Notes: a model not told the origin generated them from the letters alone. A stretch of DNA of 9,908 nucleotides from JAGOBX01 sp017999075 [NCBI: Candidatus Babelota bacterium] (GCA_017999075.1 JAGOBX010000096.1:1-9908); one strand, 5' to 3'; shown: positions 1-6,440, numbered from the stretch's first letter. Numbers and translations: made by a program.

Positions 1-469
1 GAATAATCTGGGCTTTTTGAATAACATTTTTCATATCGCCATTATATTTTTTTACAAGTTCCTGATAACGCGCCGCTAATGAATTATATTTTGATGTAAG
101 TGACTTTATGTTGCTGAACGCATTCTGAAAATTTGCCTGCAGTGTTTTAGTCAAATTTTCAAGGTTTCCGAATGCTCCTGCCGCATCAACACTAACAGGC
201 GCTTCCAATGACTGAAACTCAGACTGTCCTAAATTTTCTTCTTTAAAAACATCTATTTCAGGTATATTGAATGATTCCTGGGGTTTTAAAGTATCCTGTG
301 CAGAGAATGATGATGATTGCTGCTGAACCAAAACATTTTTTTCTTCACTCATCGATGCAGTTGGTTTTGCCGGTTCATCAATATCAATATCAGGCAAAGG
401 CAATCGTGCGGCTGATAAATTCACAGCTGCCGCAAAAATTAAAATTGTCAACAAATAAACTTTTTTCAT
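1..469 (-). CDS. Secreted coiled-coil protein of unknown function (N-terminal part)
   Basis: The first 156 codons of a gene read leftward; the C-terminus lies outside the window. The start is set by a GGAGGG Shine-Dalgarno at 478-483, eight bases before the ATG. Residues 1-20 look like a signal peptide: MKK, a hydrophobic core, then a small-residue end (NLSA) before ARL. Residues 22-95 are low-complexity, with P, D, E, S and Q rich stretches and no recognisable domain, so probably a flexible extracytoplasmic region. From about residue 100 the sequence becomes helical with a heptad-like pattern (ENLTKTL, NIKSLTSKY, RYQELVKKY), suggesting a coiled coil. The gene begins 15 bases after the ftsA stop and is probably co-transcribed with it. 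A role in the envelope or division is inferred only from that position. The family was not recognised. Confidence 0.8.
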   Translation of the reverse strand, partial: MKKVYLLTILIFAAAVNLSAARLPLPDIDIDEPAKPTASMSEEKNVLVQQQSSSFSAQDTLKPQESFNIPEIDVFKEENLGQSEFQSLEAPVSVDAAGAFGNLENLTKTLQANFQNAFSNIKSLTSKYNSLAARYQELVKKYNGDMKNVIQKAQII

Positions 470-484
470 AAAAAAAACCCTCCG

Positions 485-1729
485 CTAAGAAAATTTTTCT
501 CTAATAGATTTTAAATTTGACGCCATTGATGCAAAAATATTAGCATCAAAAAATTCTTTCTTTTTTATAAAACTATTTGTACCAAAATCAGTATTTTCTT
601 TTGCATACAGCAAAAGTCCTATTACCGCAGCATTCTCAGGATTTTCAACAACTTCTTTTCTGCCTTTTACAAATTTAGGTGCACCCAGCCTTACCGGCAT
701 TTTAAGAACAGTTTCTGCGAAACCTGCAATACCTTTAAGTTTACTGCCGCCCCCGGTTAAAATCATTCCAACCGGAATAACATTATCAAGTTTCGAATTT
801 ATTATATCATACGCTATTATATCAAAAATTTCTCTTGTCCTTGCAGTTATAATATTATTTATTTCGGAAATTTTAACAATTTTTTTTTGTTTGCTTCCAA
901 GCGCTGCAACTTCTATTTCCTTATCATCAGAATTGCTATACAATAAATTTCCATATTCTCTTTTTATGCGCTCAGCTTCTTTAAAAGGAATTCTCAAACA
1001 CACGGATAAATCCCGAGTTATATGAAAACCTCCTAAAATATTAACGCTTGAATGCATAATGCTGCCATTAATATACAAAGCTAAATCTATCGTAACATCT
1101 CCGATATCAACTAAAATAACTCCCATTTGTTTTTCATCTTGAGTAAGAGTAGCATAAGACGAGGCTACCGAATTAGGAACTAATTCTTTAACATCATAAC
1201 CTGCAAAATTAACGCTCCTGATTATATTCTGCGCAGCTGTCAGTGAACTGGTTACCACATGCGCGTTCATCAAAATTTTTTTTCCAATCATTCCAATCGG
1301 TTTTGAAGGTATATCAGTCTGGTTATCTACAGCATAATTCTGCGGTATCAGATGTATTATTTCTCTATCAGGAAAATTTATACATGACTTTGCAGATTCA
1401 ATTGCATATTGAACATCTATTTCAGTAATTTCATCATTATGTCTCGGTCTGTTATAAATACCGCAAGAATTAAGACTTTTCAAATATGCGCCTGATATTC
1501 CGACAATAGCGTCTTTCTCACTTATACCTGCAAACTCTTCAGCCCTTGATATTGCATTCCGGATAGACTTAACGATCTTGTCCATATGCACAATTATTCC
1601 CCGCTGAATGCCTTCAGATGCAGCTGTACCTATTCCAACGACTTCAACTTCAGAATTTTCAATCTTACCTATAGCCGCAGTTATATTTTTAGAACCTATA
1701 TCTACAACCAATAAATATTTTTCTTCCAT
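485..1729 (-). CDS. ftsA: Cell division protein FtsA
   Basis: FtsA is an actin-fold ATPase that tethers FtsZ filaments to the inner face of the membrane and recruits late division proteins. The 414-residue length is normal. The phosphate-1 motif VVDIGSKNITAAIG is at residues 8-21. The 1C (SHS2) insertion that separates FtsA from MreB and DnaK spans about 86-165. The phosphate-2 motif VDIGDVTIDLALY is at 207-219 and the adenosine motif LTGGGSK at 324-330. The C-terminus (about 394-412, NIFASMASNLKSIREKF) is an amphipathic helix like the FtsA membrane-targeting sequence, joined by a variable linker. The gene follows the DeoC fusion by 67 bases and precedes a secreted coiled-coil gene, not ftsZ, so it is outside the usual division cluster. 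No Shine-Dalgarno precedes the ATG; the upstream bases are only A and T. Whether it is the sole FtsA or a second copy cannot be told here. Confidence 0.95.
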   Translation of the reverse strand: MEEKYLLVVDIGSKNITAAIGKIENSEVEVVGIGTAASEGIQRGIIVHMDKIVKSIRNAISRAEEFAGISEKDAIVGISGAYLKSLNSCGIYNRPRHNDEITEIDVQYAIESAKSCINFPDREIIHLIPQNYAVDNQTDIPSKPIGMIGKKILMNAHVVTSSLTAAQNIIRSVNFAGYDVKELVPNSVASSYATLTQDEKQMGVILVDIGDVTIDLALYINGSIMHSSVNILGGFHITRDLSVCLRIPFKEAERIKREYGNLLYSNSDDKEIEVAALGSKQKKIVKISEINNIITARTREIFDIIAYDIINSKLDNVIPVGMILTGGGSKLKGIAGFAETVLKMPVRLGAPKFVKGRKEVVENPENAAVIGLLLYAKENTDFGTNSFIKKKEFFDANIFASMASNLKSIREKFS

Positions 1730-1796
1730 ATTTTTATAATTTGATTTTTAAATTAATTATCTGAAAATAAATCAGACTATATAAAACTTCATCATA

Positions 1797-3176
1797 TCAA
1801 TAAGCGCCTGTTCCTTTTCCTCCGCTTACTATAGCTATACTTGCGCTTGCTCCTACCCGGGTTGCTCCTACTTCAAGAAGATTCTTAACCTGATTAAAAT
1901 CACGAACTCCTCCTGATGCTTTTACTCCCATATCAGGGCCTACCACATTCCGCATTAACGCTATATCTGCAAGAGTAGCTCCGCCAGAAGAAAAACCTGT
2001 AGAAGTTTTAACATAATGAGCTCCTGCCTGTTTTGATAATTTGCAAGCTTTAATTTTTTCTTCATCAGTTAATAAAGCTGTTTCTATAATAACTTTAACT
2101 ATGTGATTCTGGGCTGATTTGACCACACTTTTAATGTCCTGCAAAACCGTATCATAGTCACCTGCTTTAAGAGCTCCGATATTTATCACCATATCAATTT
2201 CATCTGCTCCGTTAGCTACAGCTTCAGACGTTTCAGAAGCTTTTGTAGATATAGTTGTAGCTCCAAGAGGAAATCCTATTACAGTACAAACTTTAACTTC
2301 AGATCCTTTCAGTAATTCAGAACACAACTTAACCCATCCAGGATTTACGCATACAGAAGCAAAGCTATATTTTCGGGCTTCATCACAAAGTTTAACTATC
2401 TGATCTTTGGTTACATCAGGTTTTAATAGAGTATGATCTATCAAATTTGCCACTTCAGCAGGTAAATCAACTTTAATACCGAATGAAGCTCCGATTCTTC
2501 CAACTCCGGCATCAACAAGATTTCTATAATCTGCATTTGTTACATTGGGTATTTCCGTTTCATCAGGATAAACTCCAGGAATAATACCGCCGATATCCGA
2601 TATTTTAATTTCTTTTCCGCCCATACGTTTTAATTTTGAAATATATTCCTGTAATGTAGTAGTAGCAGTAGGATTTATGCTTATCAAATACTTTAAAAAA
2701 TCAAGTCCTATATAAACAGGTTTTTTACTTACAAAATAATAAATTACCACATCAGTTAAAATACAATCATTTATCATATTGGCTAATTTGCTTAATGCAT
2801 TCAGCGTCAAATTCGGCATTAAAAGCGAAGCATAATTATATAACGCATTATCTTTAATTCCCGTATCTTCAAAAACTTCTGTAATCCCAGTATTATTGAT
2901 TACGTTTTCTTTACCTATAACTCTTGAAGCGGTTTTTGACAATAAAACGGCTATTCTCATTTTTTTATTTAACTCTTTTAATCCATCATATACTGCCGGC
3001 AAATTTTTTTGATTTGAATTTAATACAACTAATATTGAATTATCTCCTGCAGAGGATGTATATTGACTTGAACTTTGATTTACGGCAATACCGCCGCTTC
3101 CAATGCTGTTACCAGTATTTTTTAATTGTTTAATAACCTCTTCAGTAATCTGTCTAACTAATAATGTATTGTCCAC
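1797..3176 (-). CDS. deoC: Microcompartment-type deoxyribose-phosphate aldolase with N-terminal targeting helix and flavoprotein-like domain
   Basis: DeoC splits 2-deoxyribose 5-phosphate into acetaldehyde and glyceraldehyde 3-phosphate by Schiff-base chemistry. This protein has 459 residues against about 220-260 for ordinary DeoC. The DeoC part starts near residue 237 ([10 protein letters not shown] at 245-254) and is complete: D328 in EIDMV, Schiff-base K390 in VKTSTGF, second lysine K419 in VKASGG, and a C-terminal Tyr459 like the catalytic tail tyrosine of E. coli DERA. Residues 4-20 form an amphipathic helix ([14 protein letters not shown]), followed by a Gly/Ser/Gln-rich linker to about 46: the layout of BMC encapsulation peptides. 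Residues about 47-200 resemble the flavoprotein family (PF02441) common in BMC loci, with the signature [15 protein letters not shown] at 119-133. The start is GTG, set by GGAGG seven bases upstream and by an in-frame TAA directly before it. It follows the vertex-protein gene by 32 bases. Cargo function in a sugar-phosphate BMC is inferred. Confidence 0.94.
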   Translation of the reverse strand: MDNTLLVRQITEEVIKQLKNTGNSIGSGGIAVNQSSSQYTSSAGDNSILVVLNSNQKNLPAVYDGLKELNKKMRIAVLLSKTASRVIGKENVINNTGITEVFEDTGIKDNALYNYASLLMPNLTLNALSKLANMINDCILTDVVIYYFVSKKPVYIGLDFLKYLISINPTATTTLQEYISKLKRMGGKEIKISDIGGIIPGVYPDETEIPNVTNADYRNLVDAGVGRIGASFGIKVDLPAEVANLIDHTLLKPDVTKDQIVKLCDEARKYSFASVCVNPGWVKLCSELLKGSEVKVCTVIGFPLGATTISTKASETSEAVANGADEIDMVINIGALKAGDYDTVLQDIKSVVKSAQNHIVKVIIETALLTDEEKIKACKLSKQAGAHYVKTSTGFSSGGATLADIALMRNVVGPDMGVKASGGVRDFNQVKNLLEVGATRVGASASIAIVSGGKGTGAY

Positions 3177-3208
3177 TTAGACACCTCCGCAAAACACCTT
3201 TTTTTAAT

Positions 3209-3493
3209 TTATTTAAATGTAAAAACTTTATCTTTATAATATGTAGAATCTATTACTCCTGCTATTACCGCATTAAATGGAACAGGTCCAAACAATACTC
3301 TCGCGCTGCTCCCGTGTCTTATTACAAGAACAGTTTCACCTATTCCTGCTCCTATGGCGTCAACTGCCATAAATTCTGTGGAAGTTTCAGAACCGTCTCC
3401 ATTCATAACACGCACAATCATAATTTTGTGACCTATGAACTTTTTATCTTTTACAGTAGCAACAACATTTCCTTTTACTTTACAAATCAGCAT
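3209..3493 (-). CDS. EutN/CcmL-family microcompartment vertex (BMC-P) shell protein
   Basis: Members of this family form pentamers that cap the vertices of polyhedral bacterial microcompartments. The 94-residue length is normal for the single-domain fold. The N-terminal strand MLICKVKGNVVATVK, the core VDAIGAGIGETVLVI (44-58), the GSSAR motif (61-65) and the closing VIAGVID segment (76-82) all match the family. A short acidic/polar loop (NGDGSETSTE, 31-40) lies between strands. It is the first gene of the leftward operon and is followed at 32 bases by the DeoC fusion, which suggests that the aldolase is the cargo. No hexameric BMC-H shell gene is in the window, so the rest of the shell must be encoded elsewhere. 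No Shine-Dalgarno precedes the ATG; the promoter placement predicts a leaderless mRNA. The symbol is left blank because nothing here indicates ethanolamine metabolism. Confidence 0.93.
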   Translation of the reverse strand: MLICKVKGNVVATVKDKKFIGHKIMIVRVMNGDGSETSTEFMAVDAIGAGIGETVLVIRHGSSARVLFGPVPFNAVIAGVIDSTYYKDKVFTFK

Positions 3494-3499
3494 AGCGGT

Positions 3500-3528
3500 A
3501 TTCTACTATTTTTTTTTTTGAATTGCAA
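3500..3528 (-). promoter_or_regulatory. Promoter of the microcompartment operon, predicted leaderless
   Basis: Read on the minus strand, -35 TTGCAA (3528-3523) and -10 TAGAAT (3505-3500) are separated by exactly 17 bases. The spacer holds a run of eleven A (3519-3509). Only six bases lie between the -10 and the ATG at 3493, so the expected start point falls on or next to the A of the start codon. The lack of any Shine-Dalgarno agrees with this. Confidence 0.6.
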
Positions 3529-3648
3529 GTTAATTTTTTCTAAATTTTCACTATTTTTTTTTATAAAATTATAATTGACAAATTAAAATTTTATGGTTAA
3601 GATTTTTCAAATGTATTACATTAAGGAACTATTTTTAAAATAAAGATG

Positions 3649-3698
3649 TATATTTTTTGGAAAAACTAACTTATTTGCTTATAAATATATAAATTTTG
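3649..3698. repeat. Intergenic repeat, copy A
   Basis: This 50-bp stretch matches 6441-6490 in the same orientation at 43 of 50 positions without gaps, with 20 consecutive identical bases at its right end (TTATAAATATATAAATTTTG). Weaker ungapped similarity continues about 30 bp further left (20 of 30). It lies in the divergent region between the shell-protein gene and the 184-residue gene. Function is unknown; it overlaps a candidate plus-strand promoter. Confidence 0.7.
3657..3685 (+). promoter_or_regulatory. Candidate promoter of the 184-residue protein gene
   Basis: TTGGAA (3657-3662) and TATAAA (3680-3685) are separated by 17 bases, giving a start near 3692 and a leader of about 80 bases. 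The leader contains a small dyad, GACA-AAA-TGTC (3706-3716). The assignment is tentative because the DNA is very AT-rich. Confidence 0.4.
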
Positions 3699-3774
3699 TA
3701 AAAAAGACAAAATGTCCATTTTAAAATATTGCCATTATTTTAATTTCGCATTTTAGGTTCGGAGGATGATTTTT

Positions 3775-4329
3775 ATGAATTCAATTACTCTTACTCCTGT
3801 AGAAATGTCTTTATCCTTGCTAAACATGTTAGAATCAAAAAAACTTATTCAAACCTTAAAACCCACTCAAAAAATATTAAATCTGCAACCAAACTCAGGA
3901 AATTGCGTAGATTTGATCTATTCATCTGACATTCAATTCGGTTCTCATAAATTAATTTGTATAGGTCTTAATTCTTCAACCGTAAAACTGAATTCTCATC
4001 CTGACAACGAAGAATTTATTTTGTTAAATTCAACAAACCTTATTTTTAAGCCATTATATTTAATAATCGGTTTATTAAAACATGATGAGTTTCAAAACAA
4101 AATCTATGAAAAAAAATTGTCTGCCGAAGATTTAATTGCAATCAAATTAAAATTCAATGACCCTGTATTATCTATTTTTACAATGCTGAAACAAACAGTC
4201 CACTGCGAAGTAACTGATACTTCAGACAAACAATGTCCTATTTTTTTTGTTACAGAGCCATCGTCTTTAAAACAAAATTTTATAGATGCATCTCATTACA
4301 AAATCATTCCCATATTTTCCCCATCCTGA
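3775..4329 (+). CDS. Protein of unknown function, possibly cupin-like
   Basis: The gene encodes 184 residues if read from the second ATG, which sits nine bases after a clear GGAGG (3761-3765). An in-frame ATG at 3766 directly touches the GGAGG and is too close to be used. There is no signal peptide, and the only hydrophobic stretch is short (FKPLYLIIGLLK, 91-102), so a soluble cytoplasmic protein is likely. The N-terminal 35 residues look helical. The middle is strand-rich and includes HPDNEEFILL (75-84), which resembles the metal-binding strand of cupins, but the full HxH motif is absent. The end (SHYKIIPIF) is again strand-like. Codon and base use match the neighbours. It diverges from the BMC operon and precedes the NusG-paralogue operon by 113 bases with a promoter between, so it is probably monocistronic. 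The family was not recognised. Confidence 0.8.
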   Translation: MNSITLTPVEMSLSLLNMLESKKLIQTLKPTQKILNLQPNSGNCVDLIYSSDIQFGSHKLICIGLNSSTVKLNSHPDNEEFILLNSTNLIFKPLYLIIGLLKHDEFQNKIYEKKLSAEDLIAIKLKFNDPVLSIFTMLKQTVHCEVTDTSDKQCPIFFVTEPSSLKQNFIDASHYKIIPIFSPS

Positions 4330-4337
4330 AAAAAATA

Positions 4338-4368
4338 TTGACTTCAAATAATATTTTTATAATATAAT
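4338..4368 (+). promoter_or_regulatory. Candidate promoter of the NusG-paralogue/glycosyltransferase operon
   Basis: TTGACT (4338-4343) is followed by overlapping -10 candidates, TAATAT (4360-4365, 16-base spacer) and TATAAT (4363-4368, 19-base spacer). A start near 4373 would leave a leader of about 70 bases rich in T. A second candidate lies closer to the gene: TTGTTT (4401-4406), 16 bases, TATACT (4423-4428), which would give a leader of only about seven bases. Confidence 0.45.
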
Positions 4369-4442
4369 GCATTATCCGTTGCATTGATTTGTTTATTTTT
4401 TTGTTTTATATTATAAAATTTTTATACTGATTGCTTAATCTT

Positions 4443-5009
4443 ATGGATGATAATAATTTAGCCGATAATTACTTTTGGTATGTTTTAAATTTATTGTCAG
4501 GAAAAGAGGAATATGTTAAATCCTATCTTGAAAGTCAGTTCAACGATACTTTTATAATAAAACTGCCTAAAAAAAAAATGCTTGAAAGATATAAAAAAAA
4601 TTATCGGGAAACCTTAAAAGTATTGTTTCCAGGATATATGTTTATTCTAATAGAAAAAAATAAAGATACAATTTCAATAATAAATGATATAGAATTGCTT
4701 CGTTTTAAAAATATAGGTTTAATAAAAATTCTGAAAGACAGCAATACATTAAAACCTATATCCCTTGAAAAAAAAGATGTTGAAAAAGTATTATCATGGC
4801 TAAACAAAGAAGATTTTGTGGATTATACTATAGGTCTCAAAATAGGCAATGAAGTCAGACTGCTTGAAGGTCCTTTTAAAGATCAAATAACAAAAATTGT
4901 AAAAATAAACTGGCGAAAGTTCAGAATCAGCGTACAACTTAATTTTTTGGGGCATCAAACTGTTGATTTTCCTTTCACATACATAGAATCTTTAGAACAA
5001 AAAAAATGA
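4443..5009 (+). CDS. NusG-family antitermination paralogue (LoaP/RfaH-like)
   Basis: NusG-type proteins bind the RNA polymerase clamp through an N-terminal NGN domain and stop pausing or termination; specialised paralogues act on particular operons. From the ATG the protein has 188 residues. The NGN domain opens with FWYVLNLLSGKEEYVKSYL (11-29), has a basic PKKKMLERYKK segment (42-52) typical of LoaP-like paralogues, and contains LFPGYMFI (61-68). A KOW domain follows at about 132-185 (IGNEVRLLEGPFKDQITKIVKIN). It lacks the secE/ribosomal-protein context of housekeeping NusG. Its last bases overlap the glycosyltransferase start (ATGA at 5006-5009), so the two are translationally coupled. No Shine-Dalgarno precedes the ATG; an in-frame TTG at 4431 is an alternative but has none either. 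NusG paralogues often sit at the head of polysaccharide operons, which fits the neighbour. Confidence 0.86.
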   Translation: MDDNNLADNYFWYVLNLLSGKEEYVKSYLESQFNDTFIIKLPKKKMLERYKKNYRETLKVLFPGYMFILIEKNKDTISIINDIELLRFKNIGLIKILKDSNTLKPISLEKKDVEKVLSWLNKEDFVDYTIGLKIGNEVRLLEGPFKDQITKIVKINWRKFRISVQLNFLGHQTVDFPFTYIESLEQKK

Positions 5010-6094
5010 ATTCTCAAAAAATTTTATTCTATATCAGTTCACATGGATTCGGACATTTTGCAAGAGATATAATTATAATAAACCATCTATTGGCTAAAAA
5101 TGCAGAACTATTCGTTAAATCAGGTATCCCTGAAAATTTTTTTTCAAACAAAATCCCCGAACATTATAAAAATAAATTTCATTATTTTGAAACTATTACA
5201 GACGCAGGATGCACTCAAAAAGATTTTATCAATATAGATATAAAAAAAACATTATTTGAAATGAAAACAGTTTTTGAAAATAATTATTTAAAAATTAAAT
5301 CAGAAATTGATTTTATAAAAAAAAAAAATATTTCAGGCATTATTTCAGACGCTTCTTCTTTTCCATTATTAATTGCAAAAAAATCAGGAATAAAAAATTG
5401 TCTTGTTACAAATTTTACCTGGTTTGACATTTATTCTCATTTTCCGAATAAATTAAAAACAGGTTATAATCATATAATTGACAGTTTGATGAATGAATAC
5501 AGTTGTGCGGAAATACAATTTTTCCCCGGAATAATAACTCCTAATAATTATATCCTGAATCAGAAATGTATAGGATTCATATCCGGTGAAGGAACTGACT
5601 GCAGAAATAAAATATATAAAAAATACAACTTAAAAAAGAAAAAAATTTGTTATATTTATTTTGGCGAGCCTGATAAAAGCAAATTTAATTGGAAAAATTT
5701 AAGAGATAATGACGATTATATTTTTATAACTAAAGATTCTATCGAAACAGACGCAAATGTTGATAATTTAATTATAGTTGACGATGATTCTATTGGTTAC
5801 ACGGATATGATTGCAAGTTCTGATGCAGTATGTTCCAAGCTGGGATATTCAACCATAGCCTTGTGTCTCCGCCATAAAAAACCTCTAATATATTGTGAAA
5901 GAAAAAACTTCTATGAATTTGATTTTTTAAAAAAATTTATAGATGAAAATAATGCAGGATCGTTTGTCGAAAACAAAGATTTTTATAACTGCAGATGGGG
6001 GTATCATTTAACAAAATCGCTGCAATTAAAAACAAACTATTCTAAAATATATTTTAACGGCGAAACAAGCATTGCTGATTTTTTTGAAATTTAA
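5006..6094 (+). CDS. GT-B glycosyltransferase-like protein related to the arabinokinase N-terminal domain
   Basis: The protein has 362 residues. It resembles the N-terminal, glycosyltransferase-like half of plant L-arabinokinase and stand-alone bacterial relatives, which share the MurG/UDP-glycosyltransferase fold. Visible motifs are SSHGFGHFAR (11-20), a glycine loop after the first strand; DAGCTQKDF (66-74); SDASSFP (114-120); and VTNFTWFDIY (134-143). In the C-terminal donor-binding half, SKLGYSTIALC (277-287) and CERKNFYEFDFL (297-308) match the family's GYGT and R-x-FNEEPFL-type positions. The kinase domain of arabinokinase is absent. There is no signal peptide or membrane span, so it probably acts at the inner membrane or in the cytoplasm on a nucleotide-sugar donor. 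Donor and acceptor cannot be named. The gene overlaps the NusG paralogue by four bases and ends in a strong hairpin. An A12 run (5317-5328) lies in codons 104-108. Confidence 0.82.
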   Translation: MNSQKILFYISSHGFGHFARDIIIINHLLAKNAELFVKSGIPENFFSNKIPEHYKNKFHYFETITDAGCTQKDFINIDIKKTLFEMKTVFENNYLKIKSEIDFIKKKNISGIISDASSFPLLIAKKSGIKNCLVTNFTWFDIYSHFPNKLKTGYNHIIDSLMNEYSCAEIQFFPGIITPNNYILNQKCIGFISGEGTDCRNKIYKKYNLKKKKICYIYFGEPDKSKFNWKNLRDNDDYIFITKDSIETDANVDNLIIVDDDSIGYTDMIASSDAVCSKLGYSTIALCLRHKKPLIYCERKNFYEFDFLKKFIDENNAGSFVENKDFYNCRWGYHLTKSLQLKTNYSKIYFNGETSIADFFEI

Positions 6095-6123
6095 CCTGGA
6101 AAAATTAAATTTTTCCAGGTTAA
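6091..6123 (+). terminator. Intrinsic terminator of the NusG-paralogue/glycosyltransferase operon
   Basis: A perfect 15-bp inverted repeat (6091-6105 with 6109-6123) with a TAA loop has CCTGG/CCAGG as its GC core. The stem begins at the glycosyltransferase stop codon. T-rich DNA (ATTTATTTTGTTTATTTATTTT) follows on the plus strand. It lies between convergent genes; the minus-strand side is followed by A-rich rather than T-rich sequence, so it works best for the plus-strand operon. Confidence 0.8.
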
Positions 6124-6143
6124 ATTTATTTTGTTTATTTATT

Positions 6144-6302
6144 TTATGCAAGAAATTTTATTATCAGATACATTATAACAAGATAAAAAATAACAGATAA
6201 CACTGATTTCAATAATACGTTTTTTTTCACAGAATCATTTTGATTGCTTTGTTTTTTTAACTCGTTTTCCGTATTATTATTTTTTTTATTTTGAATGTTC
6301 AT
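6144..6302 (-). CDS. Small tail-anchored membrane protein (52 residues)
   Basis: A short gene supported by a near-perfect Shine-Dalgarno, GAGGAGG, seven bases before the ATG. Residues 1-27 are hydrophilic and rich in N, K and Q (MNIQNKKNNNTENELKKQ). Residues about 29-51 form one hydrophobic segment (VLLKSVLSVIFYLVIMYLI) ending two residues from the C-terminus after KFLA. This is the layout of a tail-anchored inner-membrane protein with a cytoplasmic N-terminus. It lies 195 bases after the FeoB-linked membrane protein gene on the same strand and has its own candidate promoter, so it may be transcribed separately. No family was recognised. Whether it assists FeoB, as small partner proteins do in some bacteria, is speculation from position. 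Confidence 0.7.
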   Translation of the reverse strand: MNIQNKKNNNTENELKKQSNQNDSVKKNVLLKSVLSVIFYLVIMYLIIKFLA

Positions 6303-6346
6303 AGTTTTTTCCTCCTCAATAAAAATCCGGACAATTTCAAAAATTT

Positions 6347-6374
6347 TTATTACAATATAGTTTTATTTTTTCAA
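6347..6374 (-). promoter_or_regulatory. Candidate promoter of the 52-residue protein gene
   Basis: On the minus strand TTGAAA (6374-6369) and TAATAA (6352-6347) are 16 bases apart, predicting a start near 6340 and a leader of about 38 bases with the strong Shine-Dalgarno. The octamer CCGGACAA (plus-strand reading) flanks it at 6327-6334 and 6386-6393, the only GC-rich words in this gap. Confidence 0.35.
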
Positions 6375-6440
6375 CATTTTAACAGCCGGACAAAAAATTA
6401 AAATATTTAATTTTATGGAATTGTTTCCAGAATATAGTTA

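Noticed and set aside
271-471. Plus-strand open frame of 66 codons
   Set aside because: It is antisense to the secreted coiled-coil gene, which has a good Shine-Dalgarno and a signal peptide.
1760-1776. Small inverted repeat (TCTGA, 7-base loop, TCAGA) between deoC and ftsA
   Set aside because: Only five base pairs and no T run after it in either direction; too weak to call a terminator.
3164-3574. Plus-strand open frame of 136 codons over the shell-protein gene
   Set aside because: It is antisense to the well-recognised EutN/CcmL gene, is rich in F, Y and S from AT-biased complement, and has no family features.
3766-3774. Upstream ATG for the 184-residue protein
   Set aside because: It directly abuts the GGAGG, leaving no spacing; the ATG at 3775 has nine bases.
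4334-4357. AT-only inverted repeat after the 184-residue gene (AAATATT/AATATTT)
   Set aside because: A stem without any GC pair is expected by chance in this DNA, and it overlaps a better-supported promoter.
4431-4443. TTG start for the NusG paralogue
   Set aside because: It adds only four residues, has no Shine-Dalgarno and no family support; ATG at 4443 is preferred, though neither start has a clear site.
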